A stretch of DNA of 64,000 nt from Glycomyces xiaoerkulensis. GTDB lineage: Bacteria > Actinomycetota > Actinomycetes > Mycobacteriales > Micromonosporaceae. Of this stretch, positions 1-9,267 are shown piece by piece. The notes beneath the pieces are model-generated. The model did not search any database. It worked only from the letters and a program-made list of their open reading frames with translations, and was not told where the DNA came from. A program made the position numbers and the translations under genes. The stretch covers positions 1-64,000 of the forward strand of contig NZ_PGGV01000038.1 in assembly GCF_002798405.1 (NCBI RefSeq), read 5' to 3'. The number at the start of each line of letters is the position of its first letter. Within the stretch, counting starts at the first letter, position 1.

Positions 1-882
1 TGAGTCTGTTTCAAGCTGAGTGGTGTTCGTAGCTGTTGAGGACCTGGACGGCTTTGGCGATCTGGGTAACCTGGTGCGGGTCGCAGCGGATCTGGTCGAG
101 AATCGACCAGGTCTTGAGCTGGGCGAACATGCGCTCGCCGGGGCCGCGGAGCCGGGCGTGGAGCCGGTGGTACTCCGTTTGCCACGCGGGCTTGTTCTTG
201 CCTTTGATCGGCGTGACCACCAAATCGTGGTCGAGACCGTCATAGCCTCTGTCGCCCAGGGCGAACAAATCGTGCTCGGCCAGCAGCCAGGGGATTCGCC
301 AGATCCAGGCGGCTTTGGTGTCGTGGATCGAGCCGCGGATCGCACCGGAGATCCACAGCAGGTTCCCGCGCGCATCGGCGATGGCCTGAGGTTCATTCCA
401 TGTCGCTGGTGCTTGCCGGAGTAGCAGGGCCGGTCGATTCGGTTGCGGTCGATCCGGACCAGGGTGCCGTCGAGCATCACGAAGGCTGCGCCCGACCGAT
501 TGGCGTGGCGCAGGGCGTCGCGGATGCCCGGGGCCAGGGCGGCGAGCAGTCCGATGGTCTCGCGGGTACGTCGCCACGCGGTGGCGGCCCAGATGCCGAA
601 GCCGGCCGCGAGATCGCGCAGTGTCTCGCCCTTGCGCAGGTAGGCGAGCGTGAGCAGGGCTTGGGTGCCGGGATCGAGGGTGCGCCAGTGCGAGCCGATG
701 GCCTTGCGGTGGGCCCGGATGAGGCCGGCTACTCGGTTGAGGGTCGCGGTGGACGGCGACAGTGCGGCAGGGTAGAACAACACGAGGGCTCCTGGGAGGC
801 CGAGGGATTGAAGCACCTCTGGTTCTACCAGGAGCCTTTTCCATGCACTGCAACGGAACTCAACGTCGTTGAAACAGGCTCA
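1..882 (-). mobile_element. IS5-family insertion sequence with matching terminal inverted repeats
   Basis: The first 14 bases (TGAGTCTGTTTCAA) and bases 869-882 (TTGAAACAGGCTCA) are inverted repeats with one mismatch, and they enclose a single transposase reading on the minus strand. The spacing of about 880 bp, the 14-bp ends and the protein similarity fit a short IS5-family element. The left repeat starts at the window edge, so the true left end and the short target duplication cannot be checked. The transposase frame is broken, so the copy may be inactive or need a helper. Confidence 0.8.
11..783 (-). pseudogene. IS5-family DDE transposase, frameshifted
   Basis: The protein would cut and rejoin the ends of the surrounding insertion sequence. 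Reading from a GTG at 783 gives a typical IS5 N-terminus (LFYPAALSPSTATLNRVAGL) through the helix-turn-helix region to LDGTLVRIDRNRIDRPCYSG and KHQRHGMN near 395. There the frame shifts by -1, and the DDE C-terminus continues as QAIADARGNLLWISGAIRGS, GDRGYDGLD and RGPGERMFAQLK to the stop at 11. I see no slippery heptamer at the junction, so a one-base deletion is more likely than programmed frameshifting. In this family the conserved sequence normally crosses the junction without a break (HGMN then a few residues then IADxRG). Confidence 0.75.
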
Positions 883-1155
883 TGGATCGCTGGACTGGCC
901 ACCACCGTTCTCTCCGTGGTGTTGGTTCTGCAGACTGCAGGGCGAGCTTCAAATCGAGGCGGAAGATTGACTGAGCAGTCCTGAGGGTGCCGTCCGTAAG
1001 TCGGTGTAGAGGTGGCGCTTATGCGACAATTCCTACGAACATGTCGAAATGTCGTAGCCCGTCTCGTCTCTTGACAAGAAGACGCCTAGAACCAAGAAAG
1101 ACCGGCCGCTGAAACACAGGCTGGCGCCGTATCCTTGGGCGGGCGCGCCGGTGAC

Positions 1156-1184
1156 CCGTATCGATTGCACTGCAATAGATACGG
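1156..1184. repeat. 29-bp near-perfect palindrome downstream of the recombinase
   Basis: The arms CCGTATC/GATACGG and ATTGCA/TGCAAT surround a single central C, with one unmatched position between the two arm segments. It lies 32 bp beyond the stop of the serine recombinase, in the 883-1215 gap, which otherwise holds no recognisable gene. No T-run follows on either strand, so a terminator is not the obvious reading. An attachment site, or a binding site for the element's regulator or recombinase, is possible but unproven. Confidence 0.6.
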
Positions 1185-1215
1185 CCGACAGTTTCGGTCG
1201 ATCGACGAACGCGTT

Positions 1216-2765
1216 CTATACCGAATCGATGGCCCAGCGCAGATAGACCAGTCGGGAATGGATCTTCGCCTGGGCCCGGTTTGGGCCCGCTTCCTTCCAC
1301 CAGTTCGGCGCAGGAACGTTCTCGTTCGCGCACACCACAAGCTCGACACCCGCCAGTGCCAGCAGTTCGCGGCGGCCCTCCAAGTCCGCCTCGGCCCAGC
1401 GCTGTCCGTAGGTTGTGCCGGTTGGGACATTCCGCCAGTGAGCCTGGGTCTGCGGCAATGCCTCCAGGCGTTTGCGCTCGTCGATCAGGCGGGTCATGAT
1501 CTGGCGGAAGCGTTCGTCATCCCCGTCCCAGACACCGGCGGCGCGGTCGCCGCGGTGCTGGTCGATCGCGCGGTTGATCTTCACCAGGCGGTCGGCGACG
1601 TCATTGGCGGGCACGAACTCCTTGGCGAAGACCTCGGTGTCGTCCAGATCGCCCATGACCGCCTCGATCACGACCCGTTCGAGCTTGGGCAAGAGGATCT
1701 CGGGTACCTTGTCGCAGTTCTTGCGGTGCTTCGCGCAGCGGTAGATCGGCTCATCTGGCCGGTTGCCCGGACGCGTGCGTGAATACCGGTAGAGCCGCTC
1801 CCCGCAGTTTCCGCACCGGGCGAGGTCCTTCAGCAGGTAGGTTTCGGTGACCGGCTTCTTGGGGCGGTTGCCGTAGAACTCAGTCTTCTTGGACTCGTCG
1901 GCCATCGTCAGCAGCGCCTTGTACTCCTCATCGGTGGCCAGGGGTTCGGCGAACTGGACCGGCATACCGTCCTCGCCGCAGACCACGCGGCCTTGGTGCA
2001 TCGTGTAGCCCAGCAGCGTCGGGCTGGTCAGGATCCGGTTGACCGAGTTCTGCTGCCAGAACCCTCCACCGCGGGGGGTGGGCACCTGCCGGTCGTTGAG
2101 CTCGCGGCGAATCCGGCCGATCGACCAGCCGTCGAGCCGCCAGGCGATCATCGCGCGCACGACCTTCGCCTGCTCGGGGTCGGCCTCGACCAGGAACGAC
2201 CGGTCCGGCTGGCGCACCGCCCGGTAGCCGTAGGCGAGCTGTCCGCCTACGTAGCGACCCTCGCGTCGGGCCTTGGCGCGCATGTCGGCCGACCGCTGCG
2301 AGGCCATCACCCGCTCCCATTCGGCGCAGATGCTCATCACGTAGGCGAGCATCATCCCCGTCGGCGTGGTCGAGTCGAGCACGTTGTCCGACGTGGCGAC
2401 CATTTTGTCGTTCGTCTTCGCCCAGTCGAGGAACTTCGAGAAGTGGGAGACCGAGCGCGAATATCGGTCGAGCTTCCAGGCACACAGGCCGTCGAATTCA
2501 TGGCTGCGATGGCGCAGCCAATGCCCGAGTTCACCTCGCTCCCATGGATCTACCCCGTCTGAGACGTCGAGGTCGACCGCCCAGCCGACGATCTGGCAAT
2601 CATGCTGTTCGGCCCACAGGATGATCGCCTCCCGCTGGCGCTCCGGGGAGGTGGTCGCGTCGGTCTCGTGCGAGAGCCGGATGACACCGAGGATGCGGCG
2701 TGGTCCCGCTGGAACTTCGAAGCTGCGGCGGTGCCGATCGACGCGAGGTATTTGTCAAGGTTCAC
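1216..2765 (-). CDS. Phage-type large serine recombinase (integrase) with a broken N-terminal frame
   Basis: This is a site-specific recombinase of the phiC31/large-serine class. The catalytic part reads GVIRLSHETDATTSPERQRE, with the nucleophilic Ser codon at 2673-2671. The recombinase domain follows (ASQRSADMRAKARREGRYVGG, QLAYGYRAV), then a zinc ribbon (ARCGNCGERLYRY, YRCAKHRKNCDK) and a C-terminal coiled segment. The catalytic frame is open only from 2754 and contains no ATG, GTG or TTG before the ATG at 2403, which is already past the active site. A strong ribosome site (AGGAGG) precedes a GTG at 2765 in another frame, giving VNLDKYLASIGTAAA. A one-base deletion between 2765 and about 2690 would reconcile the two. 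I read it as one gene with a frameshift, probably inactive; unusual initiation is the alternative. Confidence 0.75.
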
Positions 2766-2809
2766 GATGGCCTCCTAAAGCCCGTAAATGATGATTATTC
2801 GGACTAAAC

Positions 2810-2837
2810 AGTATACATGAAGGCCGTAAAACCGTAA
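2810..2837 (-). promoter_or_regulatory. Probable promoter of the serine recombinase
   Basis: On the minus strand TTACGG (2837-2832) and TATACT (2815-2810) are separated by 16 bp, 45 bp before the GTG at 2765 with its AGGAGG ribosome site. The stretch 2776-2840 is much more AT-rich than its surroundings. The -10 is good and the -35 moderate. Confidence 0.5.
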
Positions 2838-3301
2838 CTTTTCACTGGCTGGAGGGAGGCCCGACCACGGCCGAGAACTTGATTCTGCTGTGTCGATTCC
2901 ACGATGGTCGAATCCATACAGGACAGTGGGCGGTCGTCAAGACGGGCCCCGGTAAGGCGACGATCCGCCACACCGACGGCGCCGCCGACACCGACTGGGA
3001 CCTGTCCCAGGACGAGACCCCGACCGGCCTGTACCCGGACGAATGGTCGCCGAAGTATCGGCGGCAGCTCAACGACCTCGCCGCCGAGCACGCGATGGAG
3101 GCCGCCGATGCCGCCATCGCCCGGACCCGGGCGGCCTTCAGGGCCGAGGCCGGCCGCGAGGAAGGGACCTCCGCGGCACCGGACACCGAGCCGCGACCGA
3201 CGCCGGAGGAATCGGACTCGACTCCCGTAGGGGCCGGTGCGACGCTGCCACCGCCGATCAAAGGCGAAGGCCCCTCGGCAGACGACTGGATACCATTTTG
3301 A
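2837..3301 (+). pseudogene. 3' remnant of a DUF222/HNH endonuclease gene
   Basis: The frame opens abruptly with FHWLEGGPTTAENLILLCRF, then HTGQW and a variable acidic tail ending ADDWIPF. HW..GGPT...N...LCR.H is the second half of the HNH nuclease module at the C-terminus of DUF222 (13E12-repeat) proteins. The DUF222 part and the first HNH His residues are absent. The expected second His is in an altered context (FHDGRIHTG). The break falls where the AT-rich end of the serine-recombinase region begins, so the gene was probably split by integration. A short protein could start at TTG 2879, but it would lack a complete HNH fold. Confidence 0.65.
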
Positions 3302-3307
3302 GGCCGC

Positions 3308-3332
3308 CCTCGGCGCCCGGCCGGTGCCGAGG
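3308..3332 (+). terminator. Hairpin after the HNH remnant
   Basis: CCTCGGCGCC and GGTGCCGAGG can pair over 10 bp with one G-U pair and a 5-base loop, starting 7 bp after the HNH remnant's stop. No T-run follows, so it is at best a weak or factor-assisted terminator. Confidence 0.35.
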
Positions 3333-3446
3333 GGAGGGCTCACATACCGCCCAGCCCGAAACCCGATGCGGGGGTCGGGCCCTTCGGCATGCGCGGACAC
3401 CGGATTCGGCCCGCCGGTCCCGGCCGGATGGGAGGTCCGAGGGTCC

Positions 3447-4109
3447 CTACCGGTTGCCGGCGTCCGCGCGGCGGTAGCGCCTCCGGACGAACGGGACGAA
3501 CGATCTCCAGATCGGGCGCCAGAACCACCCCGGCAGCCACCGGCTCCGCTCCTCGCGGGCGACTCTCCCGCGCGGATGCACCATCGCTCCGGCCGAACCG
3601 GGGTCGTAGTGCCGCATGTACTCGATGGCGACCACGTGCTTCACGCTCTTGTAGCCGTAGTGCCGCGGCGCGACCAGCCGTAGCGGCGCCCCGTGGTCGG
3701 CTCCGAGCGGGTCGCCGTCGAGGCGGTCGGCCAGGAGCACGTTCTCGGCCAGCGCGTCCTCGAGCTTGATGCTGGAGCGGAAGCCGTCGAAGCCGCGGAA
3801 GCGGACCCACTCGGCCTCCTCGGCGATCCCCATGGAGTCGGCCAGGTGCCGGTGGACGATGTGGAACGGCACCCCGCCCCAGCGGAGTCCGACCGCGCTC
3901 CAGGTGGTGACGCAGTGCAGGTCGCTCACCTGTTCCCGGCGGTCATCCGAAGACCGGTAGGACCGGAGGTCGATCTCTCCGGGCCGGTCGACCAGCCCGG
4001 ATACGGCGATGAGCGGAGCGGCGGGGAGCCGGGGTTCGGCGGCGAACCTGGGGAGCCCGAACCGCTCGAAGGGGCCGAGCCGCTGGCCCGGCGGGAGTTC
4101 TTGGGACAT
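3447..4109 (-). CDS. Molybdopterin-dependent oxidoreductase (sulfite oxidase/YedY-like)
   Basis: A 220-residue protein starting MSQELPPGQRLGPF. It is a single-domain member of the Oxidored_molyb (sulfite oxidase/MsrP-like) fold. DLHCVTTWS (about residues 70-78) carries the Cys expected to ligate molybdenum, and WGGVPF follows as in the family. RHYGYKSVKHV and the terminal WLPGWFWRP region complete the domain. I chose the ATG at 4109 because translation upstream of it is low-complexity Arg/Pro sequence. No Tat signal or transmembrane segment is seen, so a cytoplasmic enzyme is likely. Substrate unknown. It stands alone, facing the HNH remnant and downstream of the exporter genes. Confidence 0.8.
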   Translation of the reverse strand: MSQELPPGQRLGPFERFGLPRFAAEPRLPAAPLIAVSGLVDRPGEIDLRSYRSSDDRREQVSDLHCVTTWSAVGLRWGGVPFHIVHRHLADSMGIAEEAEWVRFRGFDGFRSSIKLEDALAENVLLADRLDGDPLGADHGAPLRLVAPRHYGYKSVKHVVAIEYMRHYDPGSAGAMVHPRGRVAREERSRWLPGWFWRPIWRSFVPFVRRRYRRADAGNR

Positions 4110-4198
4110 GGGGCCAGCATGCCCGTGCCGGGGCGGTGCGTGAGGGCCGGGCCGCCGATCGGCGGCCCGGCCCGGGTTCCCGGTTGTGGAGCGGAGGT

Positions 4199-4980
4199 TC
4201 AGCGCCGGTTGAACTTGATGCGGGCGGCGGTGTAGCCGAACAGGGCGATCGCGATCGACCAGGCGAAGGTCAGGACCACGTCGCTCTGCTCGACGCCGGT
4301 GCCGCTCAGGAGACCGCGGGTGACCTCGATGTAGGGCGTGAACGGCTGGTAGTCGGCGAACCACTGCATCCAGCCCGGCATGGACTCGGTCGGTACGAAG
4401 CCGGAGCCGATGAACGGCAGGAACACCAGCGGCATGGGTGTGTTGCTGGCGGTCTCGACGCTCTTGGCGCTGATGCCGGCCGCGACCGTGAGCCAGGTGA
4501 GGGCGAAGGCGATCAGCGCGAAGGCTCCGATGAGGGCGAGCCAGTCGGCCACCCCGGCCTGCGGGCGGTACCCGACGGCGATCGCGACGCCGAGTACGGC
4601 GGCGGTGCAGATGAAGATCTGGACCATGCTGCCCAGGACGTGCCCGGTCAGGACCGAGACCCTGGCGATGGCCATGGTGCGGAAGCGGTCGATGATGCCC
4701 TCGGTCATGTCCATCGCGACCGAGATCGAGGTGCCCATGACCGCCGAGGCGATCGTCATCAGCAGGATCCCGGGCGCGACGTAGTCGAGGTAGGCCGAGC
4801 GCCCGCCGGACGGGCCGCCGATGCCGTCCCCGAGCGTCCCGCCGAAGACGTAGACGAACAGCAGCAGGAACAGGATGGGCATCATCAGGAGCTGCAGCGT
4901 CAGCGACGGGTAGCGGAGCATGTGCTTGAGCTGGCGCCGCAGCATGGTCATCGAGTCGGGCAGAGCGTAGGTCATGGTGG

Positions 4981-4984
<4 letters not shown>
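4199..4984 (-). CDS. ABC-2 type exporter permease (DrrB family)
   Basis: A 261-residue membrane subunit of a drug/lipid exporter. It has about six hydrophobic segments (LTLQLLMMPILFLLLFVYVF near the N-terminus, GILLMTIASAVMGTSISVAM, ICTAAVLGVAIAV, ALIGAFALIAFALTWLTVA and a last one before AARIKFNRR). Between them are DrrB features: RQLKHMLRYPSL, an external MPLVFLPFIGSGFVPTESMP loop and PFTPYIEVTRGLL. Its ATG overlaps the stop of the ATPase gene by four bases (ATGA), so the two are translationally coupled and probably form a 2+2 transporter. The substrate cannot be told from sequence. Confidence 0.88.
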
Positions 4985-5934
<950 letters not shown>

Positions 5935-6170
5935 GGTTCCTCGCTTCGCGGGTGGGTAGAGGGTGAGGAGGAGGCCGAGGTCGAACACGTCCGTGTCCCC
6001 TCACTGTGTTGGTGTTCTAAGTGGACTGATCTTGGGTGCAGTCGTCCCCCGCCTCGGCGATCGTTCGGATCGCAGGGTGGAACCCCGGCCTGTGGCCGGT
6101 GGGAAATGCTCGGCCGCCGTCGCCGGGCGGCTAAGCCGTCAAGTGTTCACAACCTCCCGGGGCGGCACGA

Positions 6171-6692
6171 CTAGATGTCGAGGTCTTCGATCGGCGGTTC
6201 CTGGGCGCTGTCGGCGACCATCTCGTAGAACTCGGCCGGGATCCGCTCCCGGAGCTCCTCGAGGGTGTCGACCACGATGAGCTTGCCTTCCTCGGCGGTC
6301 GACGCCCAGGTCTGGGGGCCGATCCCCAGGTGCTGCTTCCAGCCCTTCGACTCGACGTCCCACGACCAGTCGGCGCTGCGCTCGATGTGGATGACGAACT
6401 TGCCGGACTTGGAGCGGTAGACGGTGAAGGCTTCGGAGCGCCCCTTCTCGGTCACCTGGCCCCACTGCCCCAGTTTCACGCCGGTGAACCGCTGGCGGCG
6501 GCGTTTGCGGGCCGGGCCGACGCCGACCTTCACGGTGATCTCTTCGTAGCCCTCAAGGCGACCCTCCTCTGCTTCGACGAATCTGCGCAGGGCCTTGGAG
6601 ATGGCCTTCGACAGGTTGCCGCCGGCCAGTTCCTGCGCCCGCCGATAGACCGGCAGGTCCTTGTCGGAAACGTAGATCGTCTTGTTGGGCAT
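6171..6692 (-). CDS. EXLDI family protein with a probable ribbon-helix-helix N-terminus
   Basis: A 173-residue actinobacterial protein ending PPIEDLDI, which matches the C-terminal E-x-L-D-I signature that names this family of unknown function. The first ~40 residues (NKTIYVSDKDLPVYRRAQEL, then LSKAISKALRRFV) resemble a ribbon-helix-helix or Arc-type DNA-binding segment. The middle holds beta-rich repeats (FTGVKLGQWGQV, FTVYRSKSGKFVIHI, DWSWDVESKGWKQHLGIG). The gene lies upstream of and in the same direction as the drrAB-type exporter, 237 bp away. A perfect TATACGTATA palindrome sits inside its own promoter, which suggests self-regulation; that is inference. Confidence 0.75.
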   Translation of the reverse strand: MPNKTIYVSDKDLPVYRRAQELAGGNLSKAISKALRRFVEAEEGRLEGYEEITVKVGVGPARKRRRQRFTGVKLGQWGQVTEKGRSEAFTVYRSKSGKFVIHIERSADWSWDVESKGWKQHLGIGPQTWASTAEEGKLIVVDTLEELRERIPAEFYEMVADSAQEPPIEDLDI

Positions 6693-6738
6693 GGCGGCAT
6701 CCTAACCTCCTTCCACGGCCTGCGCTGCGTATGCGTAC

Positions 6739-6768
6739 ATCATATACGTATACTTATATTGAGTGCAA
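6739..6768 (-). promoter_or_regulatory. EXLDI gene promoter with internal palindrome
   Basis: On the minus strand TTGCAC (6768-6763) and TATGAT (6744-6739) are 18 bp apart. The perfect palindrome TATACGTATA (6743-6752) lies in the spacer and touches the -10, where a bound repressor would block RNA polymerase. The stretch is unusually AT-rich for this genome. Confidence 0.5.
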
Positions 6769-6801
6769 GTCGCGGCCCGGTTTTTTCCGCGGACACGCAA
6801 A

Positions 6802-6835
6802 AGGGCGGCCCCGCGATCACTCGCGGAACCGCCCT
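6802..6835 (-). terminator. Intrinsic terminator downstream of spo0M
   Basis: AGGGCGG and CCGCCCT enclose a second stem CCGCG/CGCGG with small internal bulges. On the minus strand the stem is followed by TTTT. It lies 18 bp past the spo0M stop, separating it from the EXLDI gene. Confidence 0.7.
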
Positions 6836-6853
6836 GGGACGCCTGCAGCCGGG

Positions 6854-7627
6854 CTACGAGCCCTTCTGCTCCAGCAACTCGTCGAGCTGCTCCCGCACCT
6901 TCTCGGTCACGTCGCCGTCCTCGTCGGTCGGCAGGCTGAACCGGATCGTCGTGTTCAGGTCCGGAGCCAGCAGCCCGGCGCTGTTGTCGGCCTGGAACAC
7001 CACCTCGGTGTTCGCCTCGCCGGCCACGAAGGTCACTTCCAGCTCATTGACGCGGCCCTGGTAGGGCTCACCGGTGGCCCAGAACTCGACCTCCTGGTAG
7101 AACGGCACCGTCGCACCCTGGATCTTGCCCGCCTCCAGGTCGGTCTCCTGGAACGAGAATCCGAGGCCTTCGAGCGCCTCCCACACCGCGCGGTGCACCG
7201 GGAGCGGCTCCACGGTCAGCCAGTCCAGGTCGCCCTTGTCGAACGCCTGGTCCAGCGCGAGCTTGGTCGCCACGCCGAGCTTCATACCGCCGACCAGCGG
7301 CCGTCCGTCGTTGGAGTTGAACGGGGTCTCCCACGGCACCTGGATCTCGAACGGCAGCGAGTGGGCCTGGCCCTCGGGCAGGTCGAACTTTCCGGACACC
7401 TGGGCGTTGAAGTATTCGTGCACGGCCGTGGCGTCCTCGGCCTTGGCGTCGTCCTCGACCAGGGCGGTGAACTCGAGGTCGACGCTTTCGACGGACGCGT
7501 CGACCTCGCCGCCGGAGATCCGCACCTCGCCCTTCAGCGTCCCTCCCGGAGTGACGGTCGGGTCATGAAGGAGCGTGTCGATGGAAACACCGCTGCCGAG
7601 CACGGCTTTGATCTTGCTGAACACCAT
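6854..7627 (-). CDS. spo0M: Spo0M-like sporulation-control protein
   Basis: A 257-residue soluble protein of the Spo0M family, which has an arrestin-like fold. It begins MVFSKIKAVLGSGVSIDTLL, continues TPGGTLKGEVRISGG, then LPFEIQVPWETPFNS and LDWLTVEPLPVHRAVWEAL, and closes with an acidic tail (TDEDGDVTEKVREQLDELLE). In Bacillus the homologue affects Spo0A activity and cell-cycle control; in actinomycetes the role is uncertain. An AAAGGA ribosome site precedes the ATG. It is a single gene with its own terminator. Confidence 0.85.
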   Translation of the reverse strand: MVFSKIKAVLGSGVSIDTLLHDPTVTPGGTLKGEVRISGGEVDASVESVDLEFTALVEDDAKAEDATAVHEYFNAQVSGKFDLPEGQAHSLPFEIQVPWETPFNSNDGRPLVGGMKLGVATKLALDQAFDKGDLDWLTVEPLPVHRAVWEALEGLGFSFQETDLEAGKIQGATVPFYQEVEFWATGEPYQGRVNELEVTFVAGEANTEVVFQADNSAGLLAPDLNTTIRFSLPTDEDGDVTEKVREQLDELLEQKGS

Positions 7628-7699
7628 AGGGGCAGGGTCCTTTCACGGAGGATCGTCTTTGGGGGAGTGGCACAATCGGGTGACTGAATCGTAGCGTGT

Positions 7700-8992
7700 T
7701 CAGGAGTTCTCGCGCATGAGGACCGGCACCGCCGGGTCCCCGGGGGAGAGTTTCAAACCCTCCCAAGGGATCGAGATGAGCCGCCGACGCAGCAACTCCC
7801 GCGATTCGTCCAAAGTCGGCAGCGGCTGCGGCTCGCCGGAGCGGAAGAGCGGTACCTGGAGCCGCTTGTCCCCGGGGCGCGGTTCGGGCTCGCCGCGCGA
7901 GACCACGACCTCCTCGATCGCCGTCCCGGTCGGCTTGTGCCGCCGCACCGCGGTCTTGCGCCCCCCGGTGGTGACCTTGTGCTCGCTGCGCTTGGCGACG
8001 GGGCGACCCTCCACCTCGACCAGTTTGTAGACCAGTTGCGCGGTCGGAGCGCCCGAGCCGATCACCACCGCGGTCCCGGCCCCGTACATGTCCGCCGGCG
8101 CGGCCGCCAGGGCGGCGATCGCGTACTCGTCGAGATCGCCGGAGACGACGATCCTGGTGTCCGTCGCGCCCAGCTCGTCCAGCAGCTCCCTCGCCTCGGT
8201 CGCCATGACGTCCAGGTCGCCGGAGTCGATCCTGACCGCGTAGAGCCCGGTGCCCGCCACGGCGATGGCGTTGCGGATGCCCTGGGAGATGTCGTAAGTG
8301 TCGACCAGCAGCGTGGTGTCGGTCCCGAAGGTGTCGACCTGGGCCCGGAATGCGGCCTGCTCCGAGGAGTGCAGGAGAGTGAAGGCGTGCGCGCTGGTCC
8401 CCGACGTCGGCACCCCGTACCGCCGCCCGGCCTCCAGGTTGGAGGTGGCGGCGAAGCCGGCCAGGTAGGCCGCCCGCGAGGAGGCGATCGCGGCGGCCTC
8501 GTGCGTACGCCGCGAGCCCATCTCGAGGATGGGGCGGCCGCGGGCGGCGGTCACCATGCGGGCTGCGGCGCCGGCCACCGCGGAGTCGTGGTTGAGGATC
8601 GAAAGCACCAGCGTCTCCAGCAGCACGCATTCGCCGAATCCGCCGGAGGCGGTCAGGATCGGGGAGCCGGGGAAGTACAGCTCGCCCTCGGCGTAGGCGT
8701 CCATATCACCGGAGAACCGGTAGTCGGCCAGCCAGTCCGCCGTCGATTCCTTGATGACGCCGCGCGAGACCAGGCCGGACAGGGTCTCCTCGTCGAAACG
8801 GAAGCGCTGGATCGCCTCGGCCAGCCGCTCGATCCCGGCTACCACGCCGTAGCGGCGTCCGGTCGGCAGGCGGCGCCCGAACACCTCGAACACGCAGGGG
8901 CGGTCGGCCGTGCCGTCCCGCAGGGACGCCTCGAGCATCGTGTACTCGTAGTGGTCGGTGTACAAGGGTGTGTTCGGCAGCGTCACGGACAT
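7700..8992 (-). CDS. pncB: Nicotinate phosphoribosyltransferase
   Basis: A 430-residue enzyme joining nicotinate to PRPP to make nicotinate mononucleotide, the entry step of NAD salvage. The start MSVTLPNTPLYTDHYEYTML carries the family's N-terminal TD.Y..TM motif. Other family stretches are EVFGRRLPTGRRYGVVAG, MGSRRTHEAAAIASSRAAYL with the catalytic-region His, GTSAHAFTLLH, and VDTYDISQGIRNAI followed by RIDSGDL. I took the ATG at 8992 because the domain begins immediately; the in-frame sequence upstream is not conserved in type. It is transcribed divergently from the MFS gene. Confidence 0.93.
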   Translation of the reverse strand: MSVTLPNTPLYTDHYEYTMLEASLRDGTADRPCVFEVFGRRLPTGRRYGVVAGIERLAEAIQRFRFDEETLSGLVSRGVIKESTADWLADYRFSGDMDAYAEGELYFPGSPILTASGGFGECVLLETLVLSILNHDSAVAGAAARMVTAARGRPILEMGSRRTHEAAAIASSRAAYLAGFAATSNLEAGRRYGVPTSGTSAHAFTLLHSSEQAAFRAQVDTFGTDTTLLVDTYDISQGIRNAIAVAGTGLYAVRIDSGDLDVMATEARELLDELGATDTRIVVSGDLDEYAIAALAAAPADMYGAGTAVVIGSGAPTAQLVYKLVEVEGRPVAKRSEHKVTTGGRKTAVRRHKPTGTAIEEVVVSRGEPEPRPGDKRLQVPLFRSGEPQPLPTLDESRELLRRRLISIPWEGLKLSPGDPAVPVLMRENS

Positions 8993-9267
8993 GCGTCCGA
9001 GCCTAATCCACCCCGCGCGGACGCACCGACGTCCGCTCAAAGCCCGGGAACCCGTGGCCCCCGGAGACCGGTCCGTCCGGCGTGAGTTCACCCACCGCCG
9101 CGCAGCCGGCGGGAGCCTGCGGAGAGACGGCCGTGAACTCATCCCGCCGCTCACCCATCGAGAAGAGTATGGCTTATCTCGAGCCAGGCCCTAAGCTGGA
9201 AAAGGCTATCTTGCCGACCGGCAGGCAAGCGGCCGCGCCGACGCACTACCTCCTGGAGTCCATTCCC

